NCBI RefSeq assembly: GCF_003569005.1
Contig: NZ_BCUR01000001.1
Span: 1,307,893-1,371,892 of the forward strand
Reading direction: 5' to 3'
DNA from: Vibrio superstes
GTDB lineage: Bacteria; Pseudomonadota; Gammaproteobacteria; Enterobacterales; Vibrionaceae
Length of the DNA: 64,000 nt
The stretch's first letter is position 1; every line of letters begins with the position of its first letter. The translations under genes and the position numbers were made by a program. Below, piece by piece: positions 54,714 to 64,000 of this stretch. The notes beneath the pieces are model-generated. The model saw nothing but the letters and a program-made list of their open reading frames with translations, did no database searches and was not told the DNA's origin.

Positions 54714-55682
54714 GTGGCGAGTAAAAAATACTCAGACGATGGAAGCTATATTCTTTCTGTCTCAGACATCATGTCAGGTTTGATCTTTGTATTCATTATA
54801 TTGCTCGCTGTGTTCATGATTTCTTTGATGACAGCAAACGAAGATAGCTTGCGTAAAGAGAATGAATATCAAGCCAATCTCGCAAAACTCAAAAGTAGAG
54901 AAGCGGAGCTTATTGAAAAAGAGCAGCAAGCCAACAAGATGCGAGTCAGCCTTGAGCAAAAGAATGCAGAGCTACTGAAGAAAGAAGTGGCATCTAAGGA
55001 GCTGCAGACGAAGCTTGAAGAACAGAACGATAAGCTGGTTACCGAGAGAAACGTCGCGAGAGGATACCTATCTGAGATAGCGAAAAATTCGCAAACTCGA
55101 GAGGCTTTACTTGAAGATATCGAAAGCACACTTCAGAAGCATGGGCTGGTGGTAGACATGGATATGAAGCATGGCGTGATGCGCCTTGGTGAAGATGCGA
55201 TTCTCTTTCCAACAGGTAAAGCGACTCTGAATGACGCTTATCTTGAGCGTTTGCAGACAGTTTCCAATGTTCTGTCGCAGATTCTTCCTTGTTATGCAGC
55301 AATACAGCCGGAAAACCTGCAGTGTCTTCCTGAAACCAAAGGAAAACTGAACTCGGTCTTCATTGAAGGACACACCGACAATGTTCCAATCAGAGGTGCA
55401 TTGCTAAACCAGTTTGCAGACAACCGAGATCTATCCACCGCACGAGCCAATTACACATTCAATAAGCTGGTTAATGATACTGAGCTTTTGAAGCAGATGC
55501 AGAACGAGCAACAGCAGCCTGTATTTAGTGTCAGTGGTTACGGTGACGACAGGCCAGTGGCAGATCATGCTCATCTTGAGCCAACTAATGATCCCAAGAA
55601 TAGGCGTATAGATTTTAGGTTCATTATGTCGCCACCTTCTACCACAGATGTTGAGAAAGCTCTCGATGGGAACCTAGGATAG
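54714..55682 (+). CDS. ZorB-like MotB/OmpA protein 3, with extra coiled coil
   Basis: 322 residues, GTG start. TM with stator Asp18 in LSVSDIMSGLIFVFII, almost the same as copy 2. Between TM and OmpA domain there is an extra coiled coil of about 65 residues (about 45-110), absent in copy 2. The OmpA-like domain repeats IEGHTDNVPI, the cysteine pair (LPCYAA, LQCLPE) and the RRIDFRFIMSPP end. It is plainly a paralogue of copy 2, separated from it by one gene. Last gene of the operon. Confidence 0.9.
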   Translation: MASKKYSDDGSYILSVSDIMSGLIFVFIILLAVFMISLMTANEDSLRKENEYQANLAKLKSREAELIEKEQQANKMRVSLEQKNAELLKKEVASKELQTKLEEQNDKLVTERNVARGYLSEIAKNSQTREALLEDIESTLQKHGLVVDMDMKHGVMRLGEDAILFPTGKATLNDAYLERLQTVSNVLSQILPCYAAIQPENLQCLPETKGKLNSVFIEGHTDNVPIRGALLNQFADNRDLSTARANYTFNKLVNDTELLKQMQNEQQQPVFSVSGYGDDRPVADHAHLEPTNDPKNRRIDFRFIMSPPSTTDVEKALDGNLG

Positions 55683-55879
55683 TTATTTGATAGTTTATTA
55701 AAAATCATGTTTGGTCTCGAACGTGGTTTTTTCTTAAACGATATGGCGCAAAGTGATCAGCATAACCTCACAGTCATAGATAGTATGGTTATGTGATGTG
55801 CATGAGTTCATCAATGTATAAAGCTTGCCCATGAACAATCACATATGAAATGACGCATCTCAGGAAATGAGGAGTTCGA
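55683..55879. other. Gap after the double-motor operon
   Basis: AT-rich, no clear terminator seen. Confidence 0.35.
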
Positions 55880-55954
55880 ATGCTTACACCTATTATCGAA
55901 GTCTGTGATGATATGAGAATATCCATTCACCATTTCCGGGTAGAATTTGGATAA
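55880..55954 (+). CDS. Possible 24-residue peptide
   Basis: ATG with GAGGAG five bases upstream, an excellent ribosome binding site. It ends in TAATG, overlapping the start of the next small frame. It could be a leader peptide or a small gene. The peptide reads MLTPIIEVCDDMR and so on. Confidence 0.35.
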   Translation: MLTPIIEVCDDMRISIHHFRVEFG

Positions 55955-56106
55955 TGAATAAAATTCCCAAGAGCAAATTAAACTCCAATGTGAACCTTCG
56001 GAAGATCTTCAAGCAGTGCGTCTACTACATGAGTTTCAAAAAAGTTAGAGCGTCAAAACAGTTACAAATTTTAAGTGAAGTTACATCTAGTATAAGTGAA
56101 TCATAG
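55954..56106 (+). CDS. Possible 50-residue basic peptide
   Basis: Starts at the TAATG overlap and runs 50 codons (MNKIPKSKLNSNVNLRKIFK...). Basic and Ser/Lys-rich. It lies about 160 bases before the DruH-like gene. Coding status rests only on the translational overlap and the good ribosome binding site of its neighbour. Confidence 0.35.
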   Translation: MNKIPKSKLNSNVNLRKIFKQCVYYMSFKKVRASKQLQILSEVTSSISES

Positions 56107-56268
56107 CTTTGACAGATTTTTTCAAGCTATACCTACAGGTTAAGGAAGCCTCGACGAGCAGTGAGTGTGTTACAAATAACGATCAACTGGTAACTGACTT
56201 ACTCCATCATTCATGACGGCTGTGGTTATTTTATATCGACAGCCAATAATTTAATAAGCGGTCATCTT
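56107..56268. other. Short gap before the DruH-like gene
   Basis: Presumed promoter region of the Druantia pair. No hexamers placed. Confidence 0.35.
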
Positions 56269-59200
56269 GTGATATCTAATACTTCTAACATATCTACACA
56301 GTCAGTTTCTGACTGGCTTAAACAATTCTGCCTTACTCGCAGTGATAAAATTCATTCTAATCAACCACTTTACCAGCTTCATATGACTCAATCGGAATAT
56401 CGCGAGTTGGAGGTAGTGTTATCGAAAAGCCGAGATTTCCAACACACGTTACGTTTTACTAAAGAGTGGTGTGGCGCATTCACTCTTTATTGTGCGGAGT
56501 GGTTTAGGCGAGAGTATACCCAGAATTGGAGCTGGGAACCTATTTTTAACCGTTTAAAGTTTCGTCTATCGTCTGGCGATATTAGTGAAGCGATCCCTAT
56601 GGGGCTTGAGGATTATTGGGGTAAAACTTTGTCGCGTTACAGCCAGTCTAATCGTAATGATTATTTAGGTTCTTTGTTTAGAGAGGGTGGGTTACCTTCT
56701 AATTTACTATCGCAGAATGACAATCACTATCAATGGACCTTTAACTCGGTGTTTGACAAGTACCAGGTCGCAAAAGAATTTGGTGATAGTGCGGTCAATG
56801 CCTACATTAGCAGTAAGGTTGTGTACCTTCCAGAATCGCTGCAAGGTGAAGAGTCAATAGAACTGATTCGAAACATGGTAGAAAAGCTAGACAGTTTTGT
56901 ACACACCTACAATCTCGATGAACAAGCCGACCCAGTTGACTACCTAGAGCAAAATTATCCTCAATGGCGCGAAGTGTTCCCTTTACCATTGGATAGCGCT
57001 ACAGGCACTTCGTTCTTAAGTCAGTTGCTTTCACGCGCAACGGAAGAAGTGCGTAAGGTAGCAAAGAAACGCCGCGATTTACGTTGTAAACACTATATCG
57101 ATTTCGCTAACCAAAGTGTGATTAGTGATGTTTTATTACCGCTGAACATCATATTTGATATAAACCCAGTTCAATTGAGTAGTAGTCGAATTGAACTGGC
57201 TATCTTTGAAGGTGAGCGTCACTTAGCATCCCTTGGTACCTGCTTTGCTCAGTTTGAAAATGACAAAACGGTTGTTCGAATTCGCCAAAGTTTAGCATCA
57301 GTAGTGCGTGATTCGACAGGCAGTGAACTGTACGTTGTCGCATTGCAATCGGGTAGGCAGTTAGCTCAAGAGAGACTTGCAGGCAGTGCGGTTGATTGCG
57401 AAGAAACACCACTTACGTTAGTTCCGAGTGATGGTCGATGGCTCGTCGCAGGGCAAGCCACAGCCCGTACTAAGGTAGAAGAGGTTCTCGTACTGGCGCC
57501 AAGGTTTACAGAGTACACATTACAACGTGGTAGTTACACTCGTAATCCATTGCTCGTATTCCGGAGTTTAGAAACCTATACCTTAGAGGGGAAGGTTTCT
57601 CTTTCATTAGAGAATGGAGATACGTTTGTCATTACTACTGGTGCAGAATACTATGCTGATGATGTCTTCACTTTAAAGGGAGACCTTCTACCTTGGAAAA
57701 CCATACCATCTCTAGTGTTTAAAGGCGTGCCGAAAATTGCAACGCAAGACGTTGGAGATATTGGCCTTGGCTTGAGTACCTACTTAAATGGTGAAGTTGC
57801 CCACAGCCTTGCTCCATCAGAAGTTAATGGTCGCCAGTTGTTGTCAGTCAAAAACCGTGACAACGAGGTGCTACTTAGAAAACGAATAGGTATTCTTCCT
57901 AAAGACTTTAAGTTGGAGTTGGTTCCGGGTGTGACTCCTTCAGAAGGTCGCGTACTTGTTTCCAGCCAGTCGCCACTCGTAGCGCATATTACAAACAAAG
58001 AGTTACAAGCTTCAGTTAAAAAGCCAGAAACAGGTATAACAGAGATTTATTTGAATTCTAATGGAATGCCTCCTGCGACGTTTGCACTAAATATTCAAGC
58101 TTCTTTGCTGTCTGAGCCCATTACTCTGATTGTGCCATATCCATCGACAGGTGTAACTGCGTTCAATGGAAACGGACTGCCTTTACAACGTCGTTTGTCG
58201 CTCGAAGATTTAGTCGGGAGTCGTATCAATCTCTTCACTCAGCAGGGAAGGCCAACACTTTACGAAATTACATTACTGAATTTATCTAAGCACAGTTCAG
58301 GACGCCGAGCTGCAAGCTTCAATTGGGATTACCGTGTAATCGACAAGCCTGTTGAGGTCAGCTTATATGGTCTTCGAGATCATGTCCTTGAACTACTATC
58401 GTTGAGCGAAAACTTAGACTGTGAGGTCGAACTTTCAATCAAAGGCTGTGGGCGAACGGAGCGTTTCGTCATTAGCTATTACTCAACGACTGTTAGCTAC
58501 TACGATACAGGTACCAACTTAGTGAGCTTAAATAGTCGCACGCTGAGAGATGCATCTGGGGTTAAGGCGATCCTAACGGATCTCACTAAACCTGAACAAG
58601 CGCCACATCCACTAATCAGTCGTGTTAGCGAAGGGGTCGACACGGGAGAATATGAGCTCCCAAGTTTTCTGAATGATGGTGGACCATGGTTAGTATTACC
58701 GGCTGAAAACTCCAAAGTTGCATTTCGAGCTCGTTTCATTGCTAGCGATAAAAAAGATAGCGATGTTTTAGAAATCAATACATTGCAAAAAGCGGCCCGA
58801 GCATTTAATCCTCGTGATGAAGTGACCAGTATTGCAAAAGTGATTTCGCAAATGGCTGATGATTGGAACCATAGCGGTTGGACATATTTGCAAAGCACAT
58901 GGAAGCAATTTCAATATTTACCAATGTCCACTTTTGAAGTGTGGCGTCATTTAGTACGAAACCCTAAAGCACTTGCCATCGCTTTGTTCAAATTTGATAT
59001 GGACGCACAGTTTATCGCAAAACTTGAGACTCAACTGCCTGTTGTGTGGGAATTTGTACCGATCCAATGTTGGTTGGACGCTAAGAAGTTGTTTGGTGAT
59101 GCTTTGCAAAAGCTTGGTGTAACTGGCGAAATGCAAGCAGATCTATTGGGCAAAATGATAGACAAGTTAACGCAGGAAATTTCTTCGCTTTCAGCCCTAG

Positions 59201-59592
59201 CACAATACCTTAAAAACGAAAAACTAGCTCAGCCATTTCCCATTCAGATCATGCAACCAATGATTCAAGGGCAGTGGTATCAAGATTTACTACGGCTACA
59301 TAGTGATAATGATCATTGGCCGAATGATGGAGGGGACGACTTGCGTCAAATGTGTTCCTCCCTGGGTCTCATGCCATTCGACTTGACGGTAAATGCAGGG
59401 TATCAAACTGGTGTTGTATATGCGCCAATCTTTGCAGCTGGCGTCGCCTGTGGTCGAGTACCACAAGAAATTATTTCACGTTTTGAGCACAAAATGTTAT
59501 TCGATTTTCGCCAGCTAAAAAACTTTGATCATCAATGGTTTGGTCCTTTGTTTAGTTACGTGGTCAACTACCTTACATGCAGCGCTTCTTAG
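56269..59592 (+). CDS. druH: DruH-like protein of type III Druantia
   Basis: 1107 residues, the size expected of DruH, with a GTG start and weak ribosome binding site. It has no catalytic motif I can name. It is a mix of helical and beta-rich domains, with a C-terminal helical region of about 200 residues. Assignment rests on length and on its place 11 bases before a DruE-like helicase, the two-gene layout of type III Druantia. Related systems act against phage DNA, mechanism unknown. Confidence 0.7.
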   Translation: MISNTSNISTQSVSDWLKQFCLTRSDKIHSNQPLYQLHMTQSEYRELEVVLSKSRDFQHTLRFTKEWCGAFTLYCAEWFRREYTQNWSWEPIFNRLKFRLSSGDISEAIPMGLEDYWGKTLSRYSQSNRNDYLGSLFREGGLPSNLLSQNDNHYQWTFNSVFDKYQVAKEFGDSAVNAYISSKVVYLPESLQGEESIELIRNMVEKLDSFVHTYNLDEQADPVDYLEQNYPQWREVFPLPLDSATGTSFLSQLLSRATEEVRKVAKKRRDLRCKHYIDFANQSVISDVLLPLNIIFDINPVQLSSSRIELAIFEGERHLASLGTCFAQFENDKTVVRIRQSLASVVRDSTGSELYVVALQSGRQLAQERLAGSAVDCEETPLTLVPSDGRWLVAGQATARTKVEEVLVLAPRFTEYTLQRGSYTRNPLLVFRSLETYTLEGKVSLSLENGDTFVITTGAEYYADDVFTLKGDLLPWKTIPSLVFKGVPKIATQDVGDIGLGLSTYLNGEVAHSLAPSEVNGRQLLSVKNRDNEVLLRKRIGILPKDFKLELVPGVTPSEGRVLVSSQSPLVAHITNKELQASVKKPETGITEIYLNSNGMPPATFALNIQASLLSEPITLIVPYPSTGVTAFNGNGLPLQRRLSLEDLVGSRINLFTQQGRPTLYEITLLNLSKHSSGRRAASFNWDYRVIDKPVEVSLYGLRDHVLELLSLSENLDCEVELSIKGCGRTERFVISYYSTTVSYYDTGTNLVSLNSRTLRDASGVKAILTDLTKPEQAPHPLISRVSEGVDTGEYELPSFLNDGGPWLVLPAENSKVAFRARFIASDKKDSDVLEINTLQKAARAFNPRDEVTSIAKVISQMADDWNHSGWTYLQSTWKQFQYLPMSTFEVWRHLVRNPKALAIALFKFDMDAQFIAKLETQLPVVWEFVPIQCWLDAKKLFGDALQKLGVTGEMQADLLGKMIDKLTQEISSLSALAQYLKNEKLAQPFPIQIMQPMIQGQWYQDLLRLHSDNDHWPNDGGDDLRQMCSSLGLMPFDLTVNAGYQTGVVYAPIFAAGVACGRVPQEIISRFEHKMLFDFRQLKNFDHQWFGPLFSYVVNYLTCSAS

Positions 59593-59603
59593 GAGCATAG
59601 AAT

Positions 59604-62600
59604 ATGAATCGTTATTTCTCTTCTTTGGTTGAGCAGTCAATTAATCGCTCACAAGAGGCTACTTTAGGCGTACTTGGCGTCGCTAATTCAAGCTTACGCG
59701 AACACTTGAAGCAAGTGATGTCTGCCGAGAGTGGTGAGCCCCAATCTTTTATGGCGCCGCCGTTGTTCGAACACACCTTTGGGTGGGAGTTCGCTGAGCC
59801 CAATATGAAAAACTTAAAGGGTGGGTTACTTAATAGTGCAGTGGTTGATTCTCTCGATGACAAGTCCAATGGACGTTATCGTTTTGGAACCGAATTCCAT
59901 CCCTTCAAACACCAGCTTACAGCATGGAAAACCTTACTTGATGAGAAACCGAAATCAGTAGTGGTTACCTCTGGCACAGGTTCGGGTAAAACTGAGTGTT
60001 TTATGGTTCCGGTAATCAATGACTTATATGAAGAGTATGCACAAACTCAACAATCTCTTGTTGGTGTTAGGGCGCTATTTCTGTATCCGCTTAATGCGTT
60101 GATTAATTCTCAACAAGAACGTTTGGACGCTTGGACGCAACACTTCGGCAGCAATCTTCGCTACTGTTTGTATAACGGCAATACAGAAAACAGTGAAAAC
60201 AAAATGCGCTCGGCACAGAAAAAGCGTCCAAATGAAGTATTATCAAGGGAGTTACTGCGTAAAGAACCTGCTCCTATTTTGGTTACCAATGGCACGATGC
60301 TTGAGTACATGCTAGTTCGCCAAGTTGACTCACCAATTATAGAACAATCTCGTGCACAAAAATCTCTTCGTTGGATTGTACTTGATGAGGCTCATACTTA
60401 CGTTGGGTCACAAGCTGCTGAATTATCACTTCAACTTCGTCGCGTGTTACAGGCTTTTGGGGTTGAAGCGAAAGATGTTCGCTTCGTTGCAACTTCTGCG
60501 ACGATTGCGGGAGACGAAGCAGCAGGACAATTACAAACATACCTTGCCAACCTTGCTGGGGTTGAAACTGACCAAGTTAAAGTTATTGGTGGACGACGTG
60601 TTATCCCAAAGCTTGATTTTGTCGAAAAAAAATCACTTAGTCTCGAAGAGGCAGAGTCAATCGAACCGAAAGGCACTGAAGTTAAAAAAGGCAAGTATGA
60701 CCCTGACGTAGCTCCAGAGCGATTTAAAGCACTGTGCGCTCATCCAGTAGCACTTAAGATACGAGAGATCATTGTTGATAGTGATAAGCCACTTACTTTA
60801 AAAGATATTGCTCAACAAGTATCAATAACACTGAATGGTGAGGTTATATCCCAACAGAAGTTGCTGCGATGGATAGACGTGTTGACTGGTACTAAGCCAG
60901 ATGCATCAAGTGAAGCATTTTTGAAAGTAAGAGCTCATTTTTTTCAACGAATGACTAATGGGTTGTTTGCGTGTATTGATAAAGATTGCGGCTGTAAGAA
61001 AAACACGGCATTAGAACAAGGCTGGTCATTTGGCATGGTCTATGCGACTCACCGCCAGAAATGTGATTGTGGTGCACCAGTGCTAGAATTGAGTTTTTGT
61101 ATTGAATGTAACGAACCACATCTTCTCGCCAGGGATAACAAAGGAAAGCTGGGCCAATGGAATGGAAGCGCTGGAGACGAATTTTCACTTCAACATGAGT
61201 CGGGAGAAGATGAAAATCAGCAAATCCAAGATGCTGAGGAAAACTCTAACACTCCTAAAATTTTTGGTAGTCGACTCGATGAAGAAGGGCATTTTGGTTC
61301 AATGATTATAAGCCCTGAGGGTAACCTCGGTTCATTGAATGGCGAAGGTTATGCACTGACTCATGATATGTCAGGACAGTCTCACTGTTGTAACTGCGGT
61401 TTTAGTGGTTTTAGTGGAAGCATGCCTTTAAGACGCGCAATGTTAGGTGCGCCATTTTACATAGCTAATGTTGTACCAACTCTATTGGAGTATTGCCCTG
61501 ACTTTGAAGGGGAAAGCAATCACGTTGGGCCCCAGTCTTTGCCAGCTAGGGGGCGCCGATTAATTACGTTTACGGATAGCCGCCAAGGGACAGCTCGTCT
61601 TTCAGTACGAATGCAGCAAGAAGCTGAACGTTCAAAATTACGTGGTGCTGTCGTTGAAGTACTTAAGAACAAACAACTCGATAGCATGGCAAACCAAGAA
61701 GTAGTGAATGAGGGTATTTCGCCTTCAGAGCTGCGTGAGAAAGCTGCAGGCCTTCGTGGGCTTGGTATGGCTAGCATGGATGAAGCTGCTGAACAGTTAG
61801 AGCGTCAGGCTGATGCGCTTGAATCAGGAGCTATGGCATTTAAGCCAGTGTCTGTTTCATGGGTTGAAATGATCAATGAGTTAGCCAGAAAGAGCGACTT
61901 CAAAGGTGCAATGAAACTCTATAACCAATACTTATCCCCTGAAGTATTTAAAGATAGCGACGGCAGTTTAAAGCTAGCTGATATGTTGCTGTTTAGAGAG
62001 TTTTCTCGCCGACCAAAACGTCAAAATAGCAGTGAAACTCAAGGTTTAATAACAGTCAGTTATCAAGGAATTGAAACGCTTACGCGCTGTCCTGAAAAGT
62101 GGGAATTACATGGGTTGTTACTAGAAGACTGGAAGGACTTCATTAAAGTTGCTCTCGATTTCTACGTGCGTGAGAACAACTTTATGCGTATGGAAGATGA
62201 GGGGTGGATTAAGTGGATAGGTGGTCACTTTTCTGCAAAAGCTCTTCGCAACCCAGAATCTGACGAAAAAGATGAATGGCGTATTAAACGGTGGCCACAA
62301 ATTAAAGGCTCACAACTCCAGAGGTTAGCTAAGCTGCTAAGTCTAGGTACAGGGCTAGATGCGAGTTCAAGCCATGGGCAGGATATCATCAACGGTTGGT
62401 TGAGGGACGCATGGAAAGTACTCACTGTAGATGCACGTGTGCTTACGAATGATGGTAACCAATATGCGCTTGATCGTCATAAAATGGACTTTTCTTTACT
62501 CGAAAAAGCGTACGTGTGCCCGATAACTAACAAGCTAATAGACCGCACATTTAAAGGTTTTACCCCTTATCTTCCACGTAAGGTCGAAGACCCTAAACTA

Positions 62601-64000
62601 TATATTTGTACCGAAGTGCCATACCCACACATTTGGGAGTACGACATTAGCCAACTCGATTACGAAGAGGGCTTAAAATCATTGCGTAGTCAAGCCGCTC
62701 AGGATGACGCGATTCAAAAGTTGCGTAGCACTAACTTGTGGACTGATGTCAACGACCGAGCTCTAGAAGGTGGCTTCTATTATCGAACAGCAGAGCACTC
62801 AGCACAGCAAAGCGCTGACAGGCTGAACGATTACGAAGACATGTTCAAGCAAGGAAAAATTAACGTTTTAAACTGCTCAACGACTATGGAAATGGGGGTA
62901 GATATTGGCGGTATTTCGGCGGTAGTAATGAACAATGTACCACCACATCCGGCTAACTATTTACAACGAGCGGGACGTGCAGGGCGTAGCAAAGAGTCTC
63001 GTGCTATTTCGTATACTTTGTGTAAAGGCAATCCCCATGATCAGCGAGTTTTTGATAATCCTAAGTGGCCATTTGTTACCCAGATTCCTGCGCCCTATGT
63101 GGCATTTAATTCGGAACGTTTGGTACAAAGGCATGTTAACTCTTTATTGTTCTCGCTTTTCTTAAATCGCCATGTTGGGACAACGAACAAAGAGAAAACG
63201 AAACTGAATCTGGAATGGTTCTATTTGCCTGAACAAGATTCCGTGTGTGACCGTTTGTTGGATTGGTTAGGTAGTGATGCACTACAGTGGTCTAAGTCAC
63301 TGGAGAGCTTAGTAAAAGGCACTGCTTTAAACGATCACACTTGCGAGACGTTATGTGATATCTCAGCGGATACAATTCGCCAATTGCGAGATCGTTGGTT
63401 TGAAGAATACCGCTATCTAACAAAACAATTGACGTCCGCGCTCAGTGATTCTCCTTATGAGTATCGCATTAACAAAGAACTCTATCGTTTAAAAAATGAG
63501 TTTGTTCTGCGTGAGTTAGCGTCGAAATCGTTTTTACCAGGTTATGGTTTTCCAACGGACGTTGTGAATTTTGATAACAATAATATTCAGGACTTTATTC
63601 GTGAAAAGCAGAATAACAAAACACCTAAGTCGGACCGAATTGACAATGTTTCGCGCAGCCGTGGTTTACCAAGCCGTAACCTTGCCGTTGCGATTCGTGA
63701 GTATGCGCCAGGTTCGGAAATTGTTTTAGATGGTCGAGTGTTTACTTCTGGAGGTGTGTCACTGCATTGGCAAAACGTACACGCTGATACCAATGAAGCA
63801 CAAAAATTTGATTTAGCATGGCGTTGTGATTCTTGTGGTCACACCGGCTATGAGACTCAAGCGTCAGTGATGGCGGATCTGAATTGTAGTAACCCAGAAT
63901 GTGCTAAACCAATTAAGCAAAAGCATATTCGCAGAGTGTTACAACCAACCGGCTTTGTGACTGATTTTTACGCAACGCCGACCAATAACATCGCTATGCA
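59604..64000 (+). CDS. druE: DruE-like superfamily 2 helicase (5' part, continues past the window)
   Basis: The frame stays open from the ATG at 59604 (AGGAG eight bases upstream) to the window end, 1465 codons; DruE is about 2000 or more residues. Walker A VTSGTGSGKTECF (122-134), DEAH box at 261-264, SAT motif near 295, then Cys-rich segments (CDCGAPVLELSFCIECNEPH, HCCNCGF) that probably bind zinc. The C-terminal helicase lobe has STTMEMGVDIGG near 1093 and YLQRAGRAGRSK near 1120. The final visible part has another Cys set (WRCDSCGHTGYET, CSNPECAKP), as in DUF1998-bearing helicases. Partner of the DruH-like gene. Confidence 0.88.
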   Translation, partial: MNRYFSSLVEQSINRSQEATLGVLGVANSSLREHLKQVMSAESGEPQSFMAPPLFEHTFGWEFAEPNMKNLKGGLLNSAVVDSLDDKSNGRYRFGTEFHPFKHQLTAWKTLLDEKPKSVVVTSGTGSGKTECFMVPVINDLYEEYAQTQQSLVGVRALFLYPLNALINSQQERLDAWTQHFGSNLRYCLYNGNTENSENKMRSAQKKRPNEVLSRELLRKEPAPILVTNGTMLEYMLVRQVDSPIIEQSRAQKSLRWIVLDEAHTYVGSQAAELSLQLRRVLQAFGVEAKDVRFVATSATIAGDEAAGQLQTYLANLAGVETDQVKVIGGRRVIPKLDFVEKKSLSLEEAESIEPKGTEVKKGKYDPDVAPERFKALCAHPVALKIREIIVDSDKPLTLKDIAQQVSITLNGEVISQQKLLRWIDVLTGTKPDASSEAFLKVRAHFFQRMTNGLFACIDKDCGCKKNTALEQGWSFGMVYATHRQKCDCGAPVLELSFCIECNEPHLLARDNKGKLGQWNGSAGDEFSLQHESGEDENQQIQDAEENSNTPKIFGSRLDEEGHFGSMIISPEGNLGSLNGEGYALTHDMSGQSHCCNCGFSGFSGSMPLRRAMLGAPFYIANVVPTLLEYCPDFEGESNHVGPQSLPARGRRLITFTDSRQGTARLSVRMQQEAERSKLRGAVVEVLKNKQLDSMANQEVVNEGISPSELREKAAGLRGLGMASMDEAAEQLERQADALESGAMAFKPVSVSWVEMINELARKSDFKGAMKLYNQYLSPEVFKDSDGSLKLADMLLFREFSRRPKRQNSSETQGLITVSYQGIETLTRCPEKWELHGLLLEDWKDFIKVALDFYVRENNFMRMEDEGWIKWIGGHFSAKALRNPESDEKDEWRIKRWPQIKGSQLQRLAKLLSLGTGLDASSSHGQDIINGWLRDAWKVLTVDARVLTNDGNQYALDRHKMDFSLLEKAYVCPITNKLIDRTFKGFTPYLPRKVEDPKLYICTEVPYPHIWEYDISQLDYEEGLKSLRSQAAQDDAIQKLRSTNLWTDVNDRALEGGFYYRTAEHSAQQSADRLNDYEDMFKQGKINVLNCSTTMEMGVDIGGISAVVMNNVPPHPANYLQRAGRAGRSKESRAISYTLCKGNPHDQRVFDNPKWPFVTQIPAPYVAFNSERLVQRHVNSLLFSLFLNRHVGTTNKEKTKLNLEWFYLPEQDSVCDRLLDWLGSDALQWSKSLESLVKGTALNDHTCETLCDISADTIRQLRDRWFEEYRYLTKQLTSALSDSPYEYRINKELYRLKNEFVLRELASKSFLPGYGFPTDVVNFDNNNIQDFIREKQNNKTPKSDRIDNVSRSRGLPSRNLAVAIREYAPGSEIVLDGRVFTSGGVSLHWQNVHADTNEAQKFDLAWRCDSCGHTGYETQASVMADLNCSNPECAKPIKQKHIRRVLQPTGFVTDFYATPTNNIAM

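Noticed and set aside
1..64000. tRNA or rRNA genes
   Set aside because: I saw no cloverleaf-like or rRNA-like sequence; the P2-like integrase sits beside guaC rather than a tRNA.

Overview
The window looks like a Vibrionaceae chromosome, most probably Vibrio. The reasons are moderate GC, housekeeping genes of Vibrio type (guaC, nnr, ggt, an OFA-family MFS carrier), a P2/K139-type integrase-Cox pair and short palindromic repeat clusters. The genus is my judgement from protein style; I made no database comparison.

Layout. (1) 1-18.3 kb is core-like. It holds an alkaline-phosphatase-superfamily gene running off the left edge, an FGE-fold lipoprotein, an anaerobic sulfatase-maturase-type radical SAM enzyme with a HEAT/TPR partner, MFS carriers, an SDR, a LysR gene with neighbours, an acyltransferase, nnr, ggt and guaC. 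A four-copy palindromic repeat cluster lies at 5.7-6.3 kb. (2) 18.3-27 kb begins an island directly after the guaC terminator: P2-like tyrosine integrase, Cox-type regulator, a 1.3 kb gene-poor stretch, two GIY-YIG genes, small unknown genes, a KAP P-loop NTPase and a second small tyrosine recombinase. (3) 27.1-41.3 kb is a type I restriction-modification operon in which six unrelated genes separate hsdM-hsdS from hsdR: a C2H2-finger protein, a coiled-coil protein, an Hsp70-like ATPase, an ankyrin protein, a PD-(D/E)XK-like protein and a NERD-UvrD-type helicase. A short copy of the hsdS 3' end lies after the Hsp70 gene, so the first three look like an inserted cassette. (4) 41.3-46 kb holds a possible structured RNA, a small membrane protein, a third tyrosine recombinase with a small HTH gene and a cluster of strong hairpins. 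(5) 46-55.7 kb is a tight eight-gene operon encoding two MotA/ExbB-like (ZorA-like) channel proteins with long cytoplasmic tails, three MotB/OmpA-like (ZorB-like) proteins and three proteins of unknown or weakly assigned function. (6) 56.3-64 kb holds a DruH-like and a DruE-like gene (type III Druantia architecture); the latter is cut by the right edge.

From 18.3 kb to the right edge the region is therefore a composite defence island carrying three recombinases. The best candidate for an undescribed system is the double-motor Zorya-like operon next to Druantia. Second is the Hsp70/zinc-finger/coiled-coil cassette inside the type I RM operon. All functional statements are inferred from motifs I can see and from family knowledge.
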